A DNA stretch of 64,000 nucleotides from Actinoplanes couchii (GCF_016862075.1 NZ_BOMG01000055.1:62001-126000), one strand, 5' to 3'. Shown: positions 29,804 to 39,146, counted from the stretch's first letter. The notes: generated by a model from the sequence alone, not told the origin. A program made the numbers and translations.

Positions 29804-32365
29804 TTACGCGCCGTAGTATGCGTTCGTCATGATTCGGGTCATGTCGGCCAGCATCGGCATCCGTGGGTTGGCCGGGGCGCACTGGTCCAGGTAAGCGTTC
29901 ATCGCCTGCTGTGGCAGCGCGTCCAGGAACTCCCGCTCGCCGACTCCGGCGTCCTGGAAGGACGGTGGGATGCCGACCGCGTCGCGGAGTCTCTCGACCG
30001 CCTTCGCGTACGACTCGACGCCCTGCTCCGGGGTCTCCGCCGGTAGTCCGAGGTGCCGGGCGATGTCCTGGAAACGTTCCGGGGCGACGTACCGCTCGTA
30101 CTTGGGCCAGCTGTTCAGCTTCGCCGGGACGGTGCCGTTGTGCCTGATCACGTGCGGCAGCAGGATCGCGTTGGTCCGGCCGTGCGCCACGTGGAAACTG
30201 GCGCCCAGGGTGTGTGCCATCGCGTGCACGATGCCGAGGAACGCGTTGCCGAACGACATCCCGGCGATGGTTCCGGCGTTGTGCATCTTCTCCCGGGCCC
30301 GCGGGTCCTCGGCGCCGGCGACGACGGCGCGCTCCAGGTTCTGGAAGATCAGCTTGATCGCGTGCAGGGCCAGACCGTCGGTGAAGTCGCTGGCGTAGAC
30401 CGACACGTACGCCTCGGTGGCGTGGGTCAGCGCGTCGAAGCCGCTGTCCGCGGTCACCACCGGCGGCAGGTCGGCGGTCAGGTGCGGGTCGATGATCGCC
30501 ACGCTCGGGGTGAGGGCGTAGTCGGCGAGCGGGTACTTCTGCCCGGTCGCCGTGTCGGTGATCACCGCGAACGGCGTGACCTCGGCGCCGGTCCCGGAGG
30601 TGGTCGGCACGCAGACCAGCTTGGCGACCCTGCCGAGCGTGGGGAACTTGAAGGCCCGCTTGCGGACGTCGAAGAACTTCTCCTTCATGTCCGCGAAGTC
30701 GACGTCCGGGTGCTCGTAGAGCAGCCACATCACCTTGGCCGCGTCCATCGGCGAGCCACCGCCCAGGGCGATGATCGTGTCCGGCCGGAAAGATCCCATC
30801 AGAGCGGCGCCGGTACGCACGGTGTCGATGCTCGGCTCCGGCTCGACCCCGTCGATCACCTGGATCGTCACCGGTTCCGGGCGCTCGCGCAGCACGTTGC
30901 TGATCCGGTCCACGTACCCGAGCCGGGTCATGGTGTGGTCGGTGACGATGGTGACCCGGCTGACCTCGGGCATGTCCCGGAAATAGCGGATGGCGTGCGG
31001 CTCGAAGTACATCTTCGCGGGCACCTTGAACCACTGCATGTTGTTCGTCCTACGGCCGATGCGCTTGATGTTGAGCAGGTTGAGGGCGGACACGTTGTCG
31101 GAGACCGAGGTGTGCCCGTACGAGCCGCAGCCGAGGGTCAGCGACGGGCGGAATCCGTTGTAGATGTCGCCGATGCCACCCTGCGAGGCGGGCGCGTTCC
31201 AGATGATCCGGACCGCCTTCATCCGCTTACCGAACCGCTCCGCCAGGGCGGTGTCCGTGGCGTGCACGACCGCGCTGTGCCCGAGGCCGTGGAACTCGAC
31301 CATCTGTTCGGCGTACCGCAAACCCTGCTCTTCGGTCTCGGCCTTGAGCACCGCCAGAACGGGGCACAGCTTCTCCCGGCTCAGCGGCTCGGCCGGCCCG
31401 ACCTCGGTGATCTCGGCGAGCAGGATCGAAGTGTCCGCGGGGACGCTGAATCCGGCCCGCTCGGCGATCCAGGCGGCGGACTGCCCGACCACCGCGGCGT
31501 TGAGTTTCCGGCCGTCCGGGAAGACGAAGTCCCGCAGCAACTTCGTCTCGTCGGCGGTCGCCGGGTGGGCGTGCAGGCGGCGGAGTTCGGTGAGCGCCTG
31601 CTCCGCGATCGACGCGTCCAGGACGACGGCCTGCTCGGAGGCGCAGATCATGCCGTTGTCGAAGGTCTTCGAGGTGACGATGTCGTGGGCGGCCCGGACC
31701 ACGTCGGCGGTGCGGTGGATGTAGGCGGGCACGTTGCCGGCGCCGACGCCGAGGGCGGGCTTGCCCGTCGAGTACGCGGCCCGGACCATCGCGTTGCCAC
31801 CGGTGGCCAGCACCGTCGCGACCCCACGATGGTTCATCAGCGCGCTCGTGGCCTCGATGGACGGCTGCTCGACCCACTGGACGCAGTCCTCCGGGGCGCC
31901 CGCCGCGATCGCCGCGTCCCGGACCACGCGGGCCGCCGCGGCGCTGCACTCCTGGGCGTTCGGGTGGAAGGCGAAGACGATCGGGTTGCGGGTCTTCAGC
32001 GCCAGCAGCGCCTTGAAGATGGTGGTCGAGGTGGGATTGGTGACCGGGGTGACCGCAGCGACCACCCCGACCGGGTCGGCGATCTCGGTGATCCCGTCGA
32101 CGTCGTCGCGGTGGATGATCCCGACCGTACGCATCCCGGCCATGCTGTTGGTGACGTGCTCGCAGGCGAAGATGTTCTTGACGGCCTTGTCCTCGAACAC
32201 CCCGCGCCCGGTCTCCTCGACCGCCAGCCGGGCCAGTTCACCGTGCTTGTCCAGGGCCGCCACCGAGGCCTTGCCGACGATGTGGTCGACCTGTTCCTGG
32301 GTGAAGTCCGCGTAGGCGGCCAGCGCCTTCTCCGCGGCACCGACCAGGACGTCGATCTCGTTCAT
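29804..32365 (-). CDS. adhE: Bifunctional acetaldehyde-CoA/alcohol dehydrogenase
   Basis: 853 residues from ATG 32365, preceded by GAAGGAG. The frame extends further upstream but without support. The N-terminal domain (1-430) is a CoA-acylating aldehyde dehydrogenase with the catalytic Cys in DNGMICASEQAVV and VTPVTNPTSTTIFKAL. The C-terminal domain is an iron-dependent alcohol dehydrogenase (LGGGSPMDAAKVMW, GTGAEVTPFAVITD, HAMAHTLGASFHVAHGRTNAILLPHVI). It converts acetyl-CoA to ethanol via acetaldehyde using NADH and forms spirosomes in other bacteria. It is unexpected in an aerobic filamentous actinomycete. It may recycle NADH under oxygen limitation. Confidence 0.95.
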   Translation of the reverse strand: MNEIDVLVGAAEKALAAYADFTQEQVDHIVGKASVAALDKHGELARLAVEETGRGVFEDKAVKNIFACEHVTNSMAGMRTVGIIHRDDVDGITEIADPVGVVAAVTPVTNPTSTTIFKALLALKTRNPIVFAFHPNAQECSAAAARVVRDAAIAAGAPEDCVQWVEQPSIEATSALMNHRGVATVLATGGNAMVRAAYSTGKPALGVGAGNVPAYIHRTADVVRAAHDIVTSKTFDNGMICASEQAVVLDASIAEQALTELRRLHAHPATADETKLLRDFVFPDGRKLNAAVVGQSAAWIAERAGFSVPADTSILLAEITEVGPAEPLSREKLCPVLAVLKAETEEQGLRYAEQMVEFHGLGHSAVVHATDTALAERFGKRMKAVRIIWNAPASQGGIGDIYNGFRPSLTLGCGSYGHTSVSDNVSALNLLNIKRIGRRTNNMQWFKVPAKMYFEPHAIRYFRDMPEVSRVTIVTDHTMTRLGYVDRISNVLRERPEPVTIQVIDGVEPEPSIDTVRTGAALMGSFRPDTIIALGGGSPMDAAKVMWLLYEHPDVDFADMKEKFFDVRKRAFKFPTLGRVAKLVCVPTTSGTGAEVTPFAVITDTATGQKYPLADYALTPSVAIIDPHLTADLPPVVTADSGFDALTHATEAYVSVYASDFTDGLALHAIKLIFQNLERAVVAGAEDPRAREKMHNAGTIAGMSFGNAFLGIVHAMAHTLGASFHVAHGRTNAILLPHVIRHNGTVPAKLNSWPKYERYVAPERFQDIARHLGLPAETPEQGVESYAKAVERLRDAVGIPPSFQDAGVGEREFLDALPQQAMNAYLDQCAPANPRMPMLADMTRIMTNAYYGA

Positions 32366-32421
32366 CTCACGCTCCTTCGTCGACTTCAATCGTCGTCGCG
32401 GAGGTGGGAACCCCGAGAGTG

Positions 32422-32452
32422 CAGAAGGTCCCGCCACAGGCGGGACCTTCTG
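32422..32452 (-). terminator. Terminator hairpin of icd
   Basis: CAGAAGGTCCCGCC (32422-32435), loop ACA, GGCGGGACCTTCTG (32439-32452): a perfect 14-bp stem 15 bp after the icd stop codon. Confidence 0.75.
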
Positions 32453-32467
32453 TCAGTTAACGAGCAC

Positions 32468-33685
32468 TCAGGCGGCGAGCTTGCGCGCCAGGTTCTCCTC
32501 GAGCGCGGTCAGGAACTCGTCGGTGGACAGCCACGGGGCGTCCTTGCTGATCAGCAGCGCGAGGTCCTTGGTCATCTGACCACCCTCGACGGTCTCGATG
32601 CAGACCTGCTCGAGCGTCTCGGCGAACTTGGTGACCTCGGGGGTGCCGTCCAGCTTGCCGCGGTGCTTGAGGCCACCGGTCCAGGCGAAGATCGAGGCGA
32701 TCGGGTTGGTGCTGGTCTTCTCGCCCTTCTGCCACTGCCGGTAGTGCCGGGTGACCGTGCCGTGCGCGGCCTCGGCCTCGACGGTCTCGCCGTCCGGGGT
32801 CATCAGCACCGAGGTCATCAGGCCGAGCGAGCCGAAGCCCTGCGCGACGGTGTCGGACTGCACGTCACCGTCGTAGTTCTTGCAGGCCCAGACGTAGCCG
32901 CCCTCCCACTTCATCGCGGCGGCGACCATGTCGTCGATCAGCCGGTGCTCGTAGGTGATGCCGGCTTCCTTGAAGGTCTCCGCGAACTCGGTCTCGAAGA
33001 CCTCCGCGAACAGGTCCTTGAAGCGGCCGTCGTAGGCCTTCAGGATCGTGTTCTTGGTGGAGAGGTAGACCGGGTAGTTGCGGGCCAGGCCGTACCGGAA
33101 CGAGGCACGCGCGAAGTCGCGGATCGACTCGTCGTAGTTGTACATCGCCATGCCGACGCCACCGGCCGGGAAGTCCGTGACCAGGAACTCGATCGGCTCG
33201 GAGCCGTCCTCCGGCGTGAAGGTGACGGTGAACTTGCCGGCCTTCGGCGCGACGAAGTCGGTCGCCTTGTACTGGTCGCCGTGGGCGTGGCGGCCGATGA
33301 TGATCGGCTTGGTCCAGCTCGGGACCAGGCGCGGCACGTTGTTCATGATGATCGGCTCACGGAACACGACGCCACCGAGGATGTTGCGGATCGTGCCGTT
33401 CGGCGACCGCCACATCTTCTTCAGGCCGAACTCCTCGACCCGCGCCTCGTCCGGCGTGATCGTGGCGCACTTGACGCCGACGCCGTGCCGCTTGATGGCG
33501 TTCGCCGCGTCGATCGTGACCTGGTCGTCGGTCTCGTCCCGGTACTGGATCGACAGGTCGTAGTACTCGAGCTCGACATCCAGGTACGGCAGGATGAGCT
33601 GCTCCCGGATCTGCTTCCAGATGATCCGGGTCATCTCGTCGCCGTCGATCTCCACGACCGGGTTCTTGACCTTGATTTTCGCCAT
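32468..33685 (-). CDS. icd: NADP-dependent isocitrate dehydrogenase
   Basis: 405 residues, the homodimeric (eukaryote-like, subfamily II) type. It oxidatively decarboxylates isocitrate to 2-oxoglutarate with NADP. VVEIDGDEMTRIIW opens the protein. SPNGTIRNILGGVVFREPI contains the substrate-binding Ser and Arg, and KNYDGDVQSDTVAQGFGSLGLM holds the metal-binding Asp residues. AAHGTVTRHYRQWQKGEKTSTNPIASIFAW is the coenzyme region. A GAGAGGAGCG ribosome site precedes the ATG. It is one of four TCA-cycle functions clustered in this window. Confidence 0.97.
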   Translation of the reverse strand: MAKIKVKNPVVEIDGDEMTRIIWKQIREQLILPYLDVELEYYDLSIQYRDETDDQVTIDAANAIKRHGVGVKCATITPDEARVEEFGLKKMWRSPNGTIRNILGGVVFREPIIMNNVPRLVPSWTKPIIIGRHAHGDQYKATDFVAPKAGKFTVTFTPEDGSEPIEFLVTDFPAGGVGMAMYNYDESIRDFARASFRYGLARNYPVYLSTKNTILKAYDGRFKDLFAEVFETEFAETFKEAGITYEHRLIDDMVAAAMKWEGGYVWACKNYDGDVQSDTVAQGFGSLGLMTSVLMTPDGETVEAEAAHGTVTRHYRQWQKGEKTSTNPIASIFAWTGGLKHRGKLDGTPEVTKFAETLEQVCIETVEGGQMTKDLALLISKDAPWLSTDEFLTALEENLARKLAA

Positions 33686-33718
33686 CGGCCGGCGCTCCTC
33701 TCCCGAAACACACGCTTA

Positions 33719-33736
33719 GCAGTACGAGCGTACTGC
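33719..33736 (-). promoter_or_regulatory. Perfect 18-bp palindrome in the icd promoter region
   Basis: GCAGTACG-AG-CGTACTGC, with 8-bp perfect arms and a 2-bp spacer, lies 34-51 bp upstream of the icd ATG on the minus strand. CTAAGC-like -10 sequence follows immediately. It is probably an operator for an unidentified dimeric regulator. Confidence 0.5.
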
Positions 33737-33817
33737 CCACCCGCCGGAGATCGCCGGGCGGCCCCGCTCTACCATCCCAGGCCCGGCCGACTCGCCATGC
33801 CGGTTTAGCATCTAGCG

Positions 33818-34342
33818 GTGATCCTCGATCTGTTGTGGAAACAGTACCGATGGTGGTCCGTGGCCCTGATCGTCACGCTGTTGATCGGGTTGTTCCTGGT
33901 CGGTGGATACACGGTGGAAGCGCTGGTCATCGCCGCGCGCTGGGCCACCGGCGGACACCTCGGGGCGATGGCGGTCATCGGCTGGCTCTTCTGGTTCGCG
34001 CCGTTCGGGCTGCTCTGGGCGGTGCTGCTCCGGGGCCCCGACTCCGTCGTCTGTCTCGGGCTGCTGATCCTGCTCACGCCGGCCACGCTGGCGTGTTTCC
34101 CGGGCGGCTACAACGAGACGCTGGCCGAGGCGATCACCGGGCCCGGCGGGGCCGCCTTCGTGGCCGGGGCCCGTAACGGGGCCCTGGGCGGGCTGATCCC
34201 GACCGTGGTGGTGCCGTTCGTGGTCTTCAACGAGTCGCTGCGGGCCCGGTTCGACGACCGGACCCTGCGCCTGATGATGGTCGCCCCGGTGGCCACCGTC
34301 CTGATCGCGACCATGATCGCCGCCGTCGTACTGGCCCCATGA
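33818..34342 (+). CDS. Small integral membrane protein of unknown function
   Basis: 174 residues with four clear hydrophobic spans (WWSVALIVTLLIGLFLVGGY, LGAMAVIGWLFWFAPFGLLWAVLL, DSVVCLGLLILLTPATLACF, LMMVAPVATVLIATMIAAVVLA). No recognised motif. The GTG start lies 6 nt behind a TAGCAT -10-like box (33806-33811), suggesting a leaderless mRNA. It stands alone on the plus strand between the convergent mdh terminator and the divergent icd. Confidence 0.7.
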   Translation: MILDLLWKQYRWWSVALIVTLLIGLFLVGGYTVEALVIAARWATGGHLGAMAVIGWLFWFAPFGLLWAVLLRGPDSVVCLGLLILLTPATLACFPGGYNETLAEAITGPGGAAFVAGARNGALGGLIPTVVVPFVVFNESLRARFDDRTLRLMMVAPVATVLIATMIAAVVLAP

Positions 34343-34360
34343 GTCTCACCCGCCCATGAA

Positions 34361-34386
34361 AAAAGCCGGGGCGTCAGCCCCGGCTT
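34361..34386 (-). terminator. Strong intrinsic terminator of mdh
   Basis: AAGCCGGGGC/GCCCCGGCTT (10 bp, loop 4 nt) at 34363-34386, followed on the minus strand by a run of six T. It lies 16 bp after the mdh stop. It also caps the convergent membrane-protein gene. Confidence 0.88.
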
Positions 34387-34401
34387 CCTCCCGAAAACGG
34401 A

Positions 34402-35355
34402 TCAGAGGTTCGCGACGTCCGCCTGCTTGGCCCGGACCGCCTCGGCGGCCTCCTTCAGACCGGCGATCTCGGAGTCGGTCAGCTTGTCCTCGACGATCTT
34501 CTTGATGCCGGAGGCGCCCAGCTCGGCCTCGACACCCAGGTAGACGCCGGAGATGCCGTACTCACCGTCGACCCAGGCGCAGACCGGCAGGACCACACCG
34601 GAGTCCTCGGCCACGGCCTTCGCCATCCGGGCCGCGGCGGCCGACGGGGCGTAGTAGGCCGAACCGGTCTTCAGCAGCGCCACGACCTCGGCGCCACCGT
34701 TGCGGGTGCGGACCACCAGCTCCTCGATCTTCTCGGCCGGGAGCAGCTCGGACAGCGGCTTGCCGTCGACCGTGCAGCGCGACGGGACCGGCACCATGGT
34801 GTCGCCGTGCGAACCCAGGGTCAGCGCCTTCACGCTGGCCACCGGGACGTTCAGCTCCTCGGCGATGAAGTTGGTGAAACGGGCGGTGTCGAGCACGCCG
34901 GCCTGGCCGAAGACCTGGTTCTTCGGGAACTGGGTGGCGAGCTGGGCCAGCGCGGTCATCTCGTCGACCGGGTTGGACACCACGATCACGACAGCGTTCG
35001 GCGCGTACTTCTTGATGTTCTCCGCCACCTGGCGAACGATCTTGGCGTTGACCTCGAGCAGGTCCATCCGGCTCATGCCCGGCTTACGCGGCAGACCGGC
35101 GGTCACCACGACCACGTCGGAGCCCTCGATGGCCTCGTAGCCCGCGCCGGTGGCCGGGTCGGTCGAGACGCCGACGACCTTGGTCTCGAAGCCCTCGATC
35201 GCCCGGGACTGGTTGATGTCGAGCGCGATACCGGCCGGCTTGCCGTCGATGATGTCGGTGAGGACAACCGTCTCGAAGATGTCGTACTCGGCGAGACGCT
35301 GCACTGTCGTGGACCCGTAGAAACCGGCGCCTACGACGGTTACCTTCTTGCCCAT
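34402..35355 (-). CDS. mdh: Malate dehydrogenase (LDH-like type)
   Basis: 317 residues. It oxidises malate to oxaloacetate with NAD. The Rossmann motif is VVGAGFYGSTTVQRL (6-20). The catalytic loop has GLPRKPGMSRMDLL with the two substrate-binding arginines. The pair NPVDEM and LGSHGDTMVPV carry the catalytic Asp/His dyad. TGSAYYAPSAAAARMAKAV follows. The short length and sequence place it in the LDH-like malate dehydrogenase group rather than the 329-residue cytosolic type common in Streptomyces. GGGAGAG ribosome site. Confidence 0.95.
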   Translation of the reverse strand: MGKKVTVVGAGFYGSTTVQRLAEYDIFETVVLTDIIDGKPAGIALDINQSRAIEGFETKVVGVSTDPATGAGYEAIEGSDVVVVTAGLPRKPGMSRMDLLEVNAKIVRQVAENIKKYAPNAVVIVVSNPVDEMTALAQLATQFPKNQVFGQAGVLDTARFTNFIAEELNVPVASVKALTLGSHGDTMVPVPSRCTVDGKPLSELLPAEKIEELVVRTRNGGAEVVALLKTGSAYYAPSAAAARMAKAVAEDSGVVLPVCAWVDGEYGISGVYLGVEAELGASGIKKIVEDKLTDSEIAGLKEAAEAVRAKQADVANL

Positions 35356-35419
35356 AGCTCTGCTCTCCCAGTCCTGGCGATTTTTCGCGACCGTATCAGC
35401 CGGTTAACGGCTGGTTACC

Positions 35420-35465
35420 AGCCGGTCGGCTGAACGGGAGATAAGCCACGCTCAGCCGACCGGCT
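35420..35465 (-). terminator. Terminator hairpin downstream of purH
   Basis: AGCCGGTCGGCTGA (35420-35433) pairs perfectly with TCAGCCGACCGGCT (35452-35465), 14 bp with an 18-nt loop. It lies 6 bp after the purH stop. A second smaller AGCCG/CGGCT stem follows near 35398. Confidence 0.6.
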
Positions 35466-35470
35466 CGCTA

Positions 35471-37036
35471 TCAGTGGTAGAAGTGCCGGGTGCCGGTCAG
35501 GTAGACGGTCAGGCCGGCCTTGGCCGCCGCCTCGATGACCTCGGCGTCCCGGATCGAGCCGCCCGGCTGGGCGACCGCCTTCACACCCGCGTCGATCAGC
35601 ACCTGAAGGCCGTCCGGGAACGGGAAGAACGCGTCGGACGCCGCCACGCTGCCCTCGGCCCGCTCCGCGCCGGCCCGGTTCACCGCGAGGTGCGCCGAGT
35701 CGACCCGGTTGACCTGGCCCATCCCGACACCGACCGTGGCGCCGTCCTTGGCCAGCAGGATCGCGTTGCTCTTCACGCCGCGCACGGCCCGCCAGGCGAA
35801 CACCAGGTCGGCCAGGTCGGCGCCGGTCAGCGCCTCGCCGGTGGCCAGGGTCCAGTTCGCCGGGTCGTCGCCCGATGCGTCGACGCGGTCCGCGGACTGC
35901 ACCAGCACACCGCCGCTGACCTGCTTGATCTCGGCCGGGGCCGGGTTCCAGGCGGGCGCCGCGAGGACACGCAGCTTCTTCTTCGCCCGGAAGACCTCAA
36001 GGGCCTCCTGCTGGTACGAGGGAGCCACGATCGCCTCGGTCAGGATGCCGTCGAGCTGCTTCGCCAACTCCACGGTCACCTCCTGGTTGACCGCGATCAC
36101 ACCGCCGTACGCGGACAGCGGGTCACAGGCGTGCGCCTTGCGGTGCGCCTCGGCGACGTCGGCGCCGACCGCGATACCGCACGGGTTGGCGTGCTTGATG
36201 ATCGCCACGCACGGCTCGGTGAAGTCGTTGGCGCTGCGCCACGCGGCGTCCGCGTCGACGTAGTTGTTGAACGACATCTCGATGCCGTGCAGCAGCTCGG
36301 CCTGGGCGAGACCGGCGGGCGCCGCCGCGTCGACGTAGAGCGCGGCCTGCTGGTGCGGGTTCTCCCCGTACCGCAGGGTGTTCTCCAGCTTCAGGGCCAG
36401 GCCCTCGAACGCCGGCCACTGGGCGTTCTCGGTCAGCGCGGTGGCGGTCCAGCGGGCGACCGCCACGTCGTACTCGGCGATGTCCGCGAAGGCCCGGGCG
36501 GCGAGCACCTTGCGCTCGGCCAGGGTGAAACCGCCCGCCTTGACCGCCTCGGCGATCAGCCCGTAAGCGTCGACCGAGGTCACCACCGCGACCGACGCGT
36601 GGTTCTTGGCGGCGGACCGGACCATCGCCGGGCCACCGATGTCGATCTTCGCGATGCAGTCCTCGACACCGGCGCCGGACGCGACCGTCTCGGTGAACGG
36701 GTAGAGGTTGCTGACCAGCAGGTCGAACGGCTCGATGCCCAGCTCGGCCAGCTCCTGGACGTGCCCGTCCAGCCGCAGGTCGGCGAGCAGGCCGGCGTGC
36801 ACCTTCGGGTGCAGCGTCTTGACCCGGTCGCTGAGGATCTCGGGGAAGCCGGTCAGCTCCTCCACGCGGGTGACCGGCACACCGGCCTTCTCCACGGTCG
36901 ACGCGGTCGACCCGGTGGAGACGATCTCCACACCGGCGGCGTGCAGGGCCTGGGCCAGCTCGACGATGCCGTCCTTGTACCAGACGCTCAGCAGCGCCCG
37001 CTTGACCGGACGACGCCCCTCGGTAGAGGTGCTCAC
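35471..37036 (-). CDS. purH: Bifunctional AICAR transformylase/IMP cyclohydrolase
   Basis: 521 residues. It catalyses the last two steps of IMP synthesis. The N-terminal cyclohydrolase domain (1-200) starts KRALLSVWYKDGIVELAQALHAAGVEIVSTGSTAS and contains FPEILSDRVKTLHPKVHAGLL. The C-terminal transformylase has RYGENPHQQAALY, IIKHANPCGIAVG with the catalytic Lys-His, and ASDAFFPFPDGLQVLIDAGVKAVAQPGGSIRD. The GTG start overlaps the purN stop (GTGA), so both are co-translated. Confidence 0.97.
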   Translation of the reverse strand: MSTSTEGRRPVKRALLSVWYKDGIVELAQALHAAGVEIVSTGSTASTVEKAGVPVTRVEELTGFPEILSDRVKTLHPKVHAGLLADLRLDGHVQELAELGIEPFDLLVSNLYPFTETVASGAGVEDCIAKIDIGGPAMVRSAAKNHASVAVVTSVDAYGLIAEAVKAGGFTLAERKVLAARAFADIAEYDVAVARWTATALTENAQWPAFEGLALKLENTLRYGENPHQQAALYVDAAAPAGLAQAELLHGIEMSFNNYVDADAAWRSANDFTEPCVAIIKHANPCGIAVGADVAEAHRKAHACDPLSAYGGVIAVNQEVTVELAKQLDGILTEAIVAPSYQQEALEVFRAKKKLRVLAAPAWNPAPAEIKQVSGGVLVQSADRVDASGDDPANWTLATGEALTGADLADLVFAWRAVRGVKSNAILLAKDGATVGVGMGQVNRVDSAHLAVNRAGAERAEGSVAASDAFFPFPDGLQVLIDAGVKAVAQPGGSIRDAEVIEAAAKAGLTVYLTGTRHFYH

Positions 37037-37650
37037 GGGATCCTTACCTTCCTGTCCTGGATGGTCCAGCCGTCCCGGACCAGCTTGCCGACGTGGTCGA
37101 CCAGCTGGACCCGCTCGGCCACCTTGATGCGCTCGGTGAGGGTGTCCTCCGTGTCGTCGTCGAGCACGGGGACCACGGTCTGGGCGATGATCGGCCCGGT
37201 GTCGACACCGGCATCGACGAAGAACAACGTCGCTCCGGCGACCTTCACGCCGTAGGCGAGCGCGTCCCGCGGGCCGTGGATGCCGGGGAACGCGGGGAGC
37301 AGCGCGTTGTGGGTGTTGATGTAGCGGTCGCCGAACGCGTCCAGGAACTGTTTGCCGGCCAGCTTCAGGAAGCCGGCCGAGATGACCAGGTCGGGACGGT
37401 GCTCGGCGACGTGGCCGGTGAGGGCGGCGTCCCAGTCGTCACGGGTCGGGTAGGCCTTCACCGAGTCGACGAACGTCGGGATCCCGGCGGCACTGGCGAT
37501 CTCCAGGCCGGCGATCCCGTCCCGATCGGCGCCGACGGCGACCACGACGGCCCCGTACGCCGGATCGGCTGTCGCTTCGAGAAGAGCTTTCAGATTGCTG
37601 CCCGATCCGGAGATGAGGACGACCAGGCGGGCGGGCGCGGGGTCAGTCAC
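37033..37650 (-). CDS. purN: Phosphoribosylglycinamide formyltransferase
   Basis: 205 residues. It formylates GAR with 10-formyl-THF in purine synthesis. LVVLISGSGSNLKALLEA opens the fold. The catalytic Asn-His-Asp set is visible in YINTHNALLPAFPG (N, H) and VDAGVDTGPIIAQ (D). It begins 30 bp after the DUF6350 gene, in the same direction. A TAGGGT box 8 nt before the GTG may give it its own promoter. Confidence 0.96.
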   Translation of the reverse strand: MTDPAPARLVVLISGSGSNLKALLEATADPAYGAVVVAVGADRDGIAGLEIASAAGIPTFVDSVKAYPTRDDWDAALTGHVAEHRPDLVISAGFLKLAGKQFLDAFGDRYINTHNALLPAFPGIHGPRDALAYGVKVAGATLFFVDAGVDTGPIIAQTVVPVLDDDTEDTLTERIKVAERVQLVDHVGKLVRDGWTIQDRKVRIP

Positions 37651-37680
37651 GTTTGCACACCCTATCGCCTGCCCGACCGC

Positions 37681-39099
37681 TCAGGCGCGGCGGGAGAAGG
37701 CCCTAGTGGCGGCCGCTCCGACACCCGCCGACACCGCCACCACGATCGCGGCGACCACGCCGACCTGTATCGGGTCGGGCCCGATCTGCGAGAGCCGGCC
37801 GGAACCGAGCGCCCCGCCGGAGGCCCCGGCGAGCACTCCCAGGATGACCCCGGCGACCGGGCCGGACAGCAGCCCGGACAGCACCACGAGCTGCCAGGAG
37901 GGTTCGGTGGCGGCGGTCTTCCGGGTGGCGCGCCAGGCGCTGTCCCGCCCGTACCGCAGCCGTTGGGTGAGGGTCCACCCGGCCACCGCGCCGGCGATCA
38001 CCGGCAGGGCGAGCAGCAGGGTGCCGGTCGCGCCCATCGGGCCCTCGGGCAGCCCGGCGACCAGCGGCAGCATCGGCGGCGGGCCGTAGGTGACGTCGGT
38101 GAGGCCGATCGCGGTGTCGGTGCCGAGCGCGAAACCCGGCCCGAGGAGGTAGGCGGTGACCCAGATCGAGGCGTTCACCGCGTAGCCGATGCTGACCAGG
38201 GTGATGCCGGCCTGACCGGCGACACCGGTCTGGTAACCGGAGATGATCTTGGCGGCCTGAGCGCCGCCGAGCGCGACCGCGAGCCCGCCGACCACCGCGC
38301 CGGCGCCGAGGATCAGGAACGCCGCGACCAGCCCGGTCCGGGCACCGTGCCGGACCGCCGGCGGCACCCGCCGGGCCAGGGTGGCGACGGCTCCGGTCCC
38401 GCGGACCGCGCCGATCAGCGTGCCGAACAGGCCGAGGACCAGGAAGTGCGCCGCGGCGCGGGCGGGTGAGACCTCGGTGCCGCGGCCGTCGACGAGGACG
38501 GCGGTCAGGGCACCGACCATGGCGTACGCCGTACCGACCACCACCGTGACCAGCAGCGCGCGTTTCACCGAGCCGCTGTGCCGGGCCCCGGTCGCCCGGG
38601 TGACGTGCAGCCCGGCCCGGTTCAGTCGCCAGATCATCAGCATCGTGAGCAGCAGCGGCGCGAGAGCCAGCGGCCCGATCGAGGTGCCGATCGGCACGCC
38701 GTGCCCGAGCAGCCAGCCGGCCGCCCCGGCGTGGATCGCCCCGGTCAGCCCGCCGGAGCCCTCCAGGGTGCGGGCCAGCCCGATCACCGCGGCCACCGGC
38801 AGATAACTCAGCAGCGCCGCCCAGAAGGTCGCGAACAGCGCCGCGACCAGCAGTGGCGCCCGGCGGCCGGACGACGGACGGCGCTGGGTGGGCACCCGGA
38901 CGGTGTCCTTGCGGGCGAGCATCGCGTCGTCGACGACGACGGTGTCCCGGGCCTCCACCGCCTCGGTGGGCCGGTCCTCGGCAGACCCGTCCTCGACGGG
39001 CCGCTCTGTCGCCGCGGTGTCACGCACCACGGACTGGAGCGCCTCGGCGACCGCGAACGGGTCCTCCGAGCCGCCGGGCCGGTCGGTTGTACGGGACAT
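37681..39099 (-). CDS. DUF6350 family multi-spanning membrane protein
   Basis: 472 residues. The N-terminal 85 residues are hydrophilic and acidic (cytoplasmic), followed by about ten membrane spans (APLLVAALFATFWAALLSYLPVAAVIGL, ALAPLLLTMLMIWRL, ALLVTVVVGTAYAMVGAL, AAFLILGAGAVVGGLAVAL, TLLLALPVIAGAVAGWTL, LVVLSGLLSGPVAGVILGVLAG). The family is conserved in actinobacteria between sucD and purN. One member has been linked to cell division (PerM), but that cannot be assumed here. The order sucC-sucD-DUF6350-purN-purH supports orthology. Confidence 0.85.
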   Translation of the reverse strand: MSRTTDRPGGSEDPFAVAEALQSVVRDTAATERPVEDGSAEDRPTEAVEARDTVVVDDAMLARKDTVRVPTQRRPSSGRRAPLLVAALFATFWAALLSYLPVAAVIGLARTLEGSGGLTGAIHAGAAGWLLGHGVPIGTSIGPLALAPLLLTMLMIWRLNRAGLHVTRATGARHSGSVKRALLVTVVVGTAYAMVGALTAVLVDGRGTEVSPARAAAHFLVLGLFGTLIGAVRGTGAVATLARRVPPAVRHGARTGLVAAFLILGAGAVVGGLAVALGGAQAAKIISGYQTGVAGQAGITLVSIGYAVNASIWVTAYLLGPGFALGTDTAIGLTDVTYGPPPMLPLVAGLPEGPMGATGTLLLALPVIAGAVAGWTLTQRLRYGRDSAWRATRKTAATEPSWQLVVLSGLLSGPVAGVILGVLAGASGGALGSGRLSQIGPDPIQVGVVAAIVVAVSAGVGAAATRAFSRRA

Positions 39100-39146
39100 C
39101 GCGCCTACTTTTCCATGCCGTGGCCACTACGGCGACGCAGAAAGCA

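Noticed and set aside
30053..33808. A 1251-codon open frame antisense to adhE and icd
   Set aside because: It spans two well-conserved genes on the other strand and has no recognisable domain; a GC-skew artefact.
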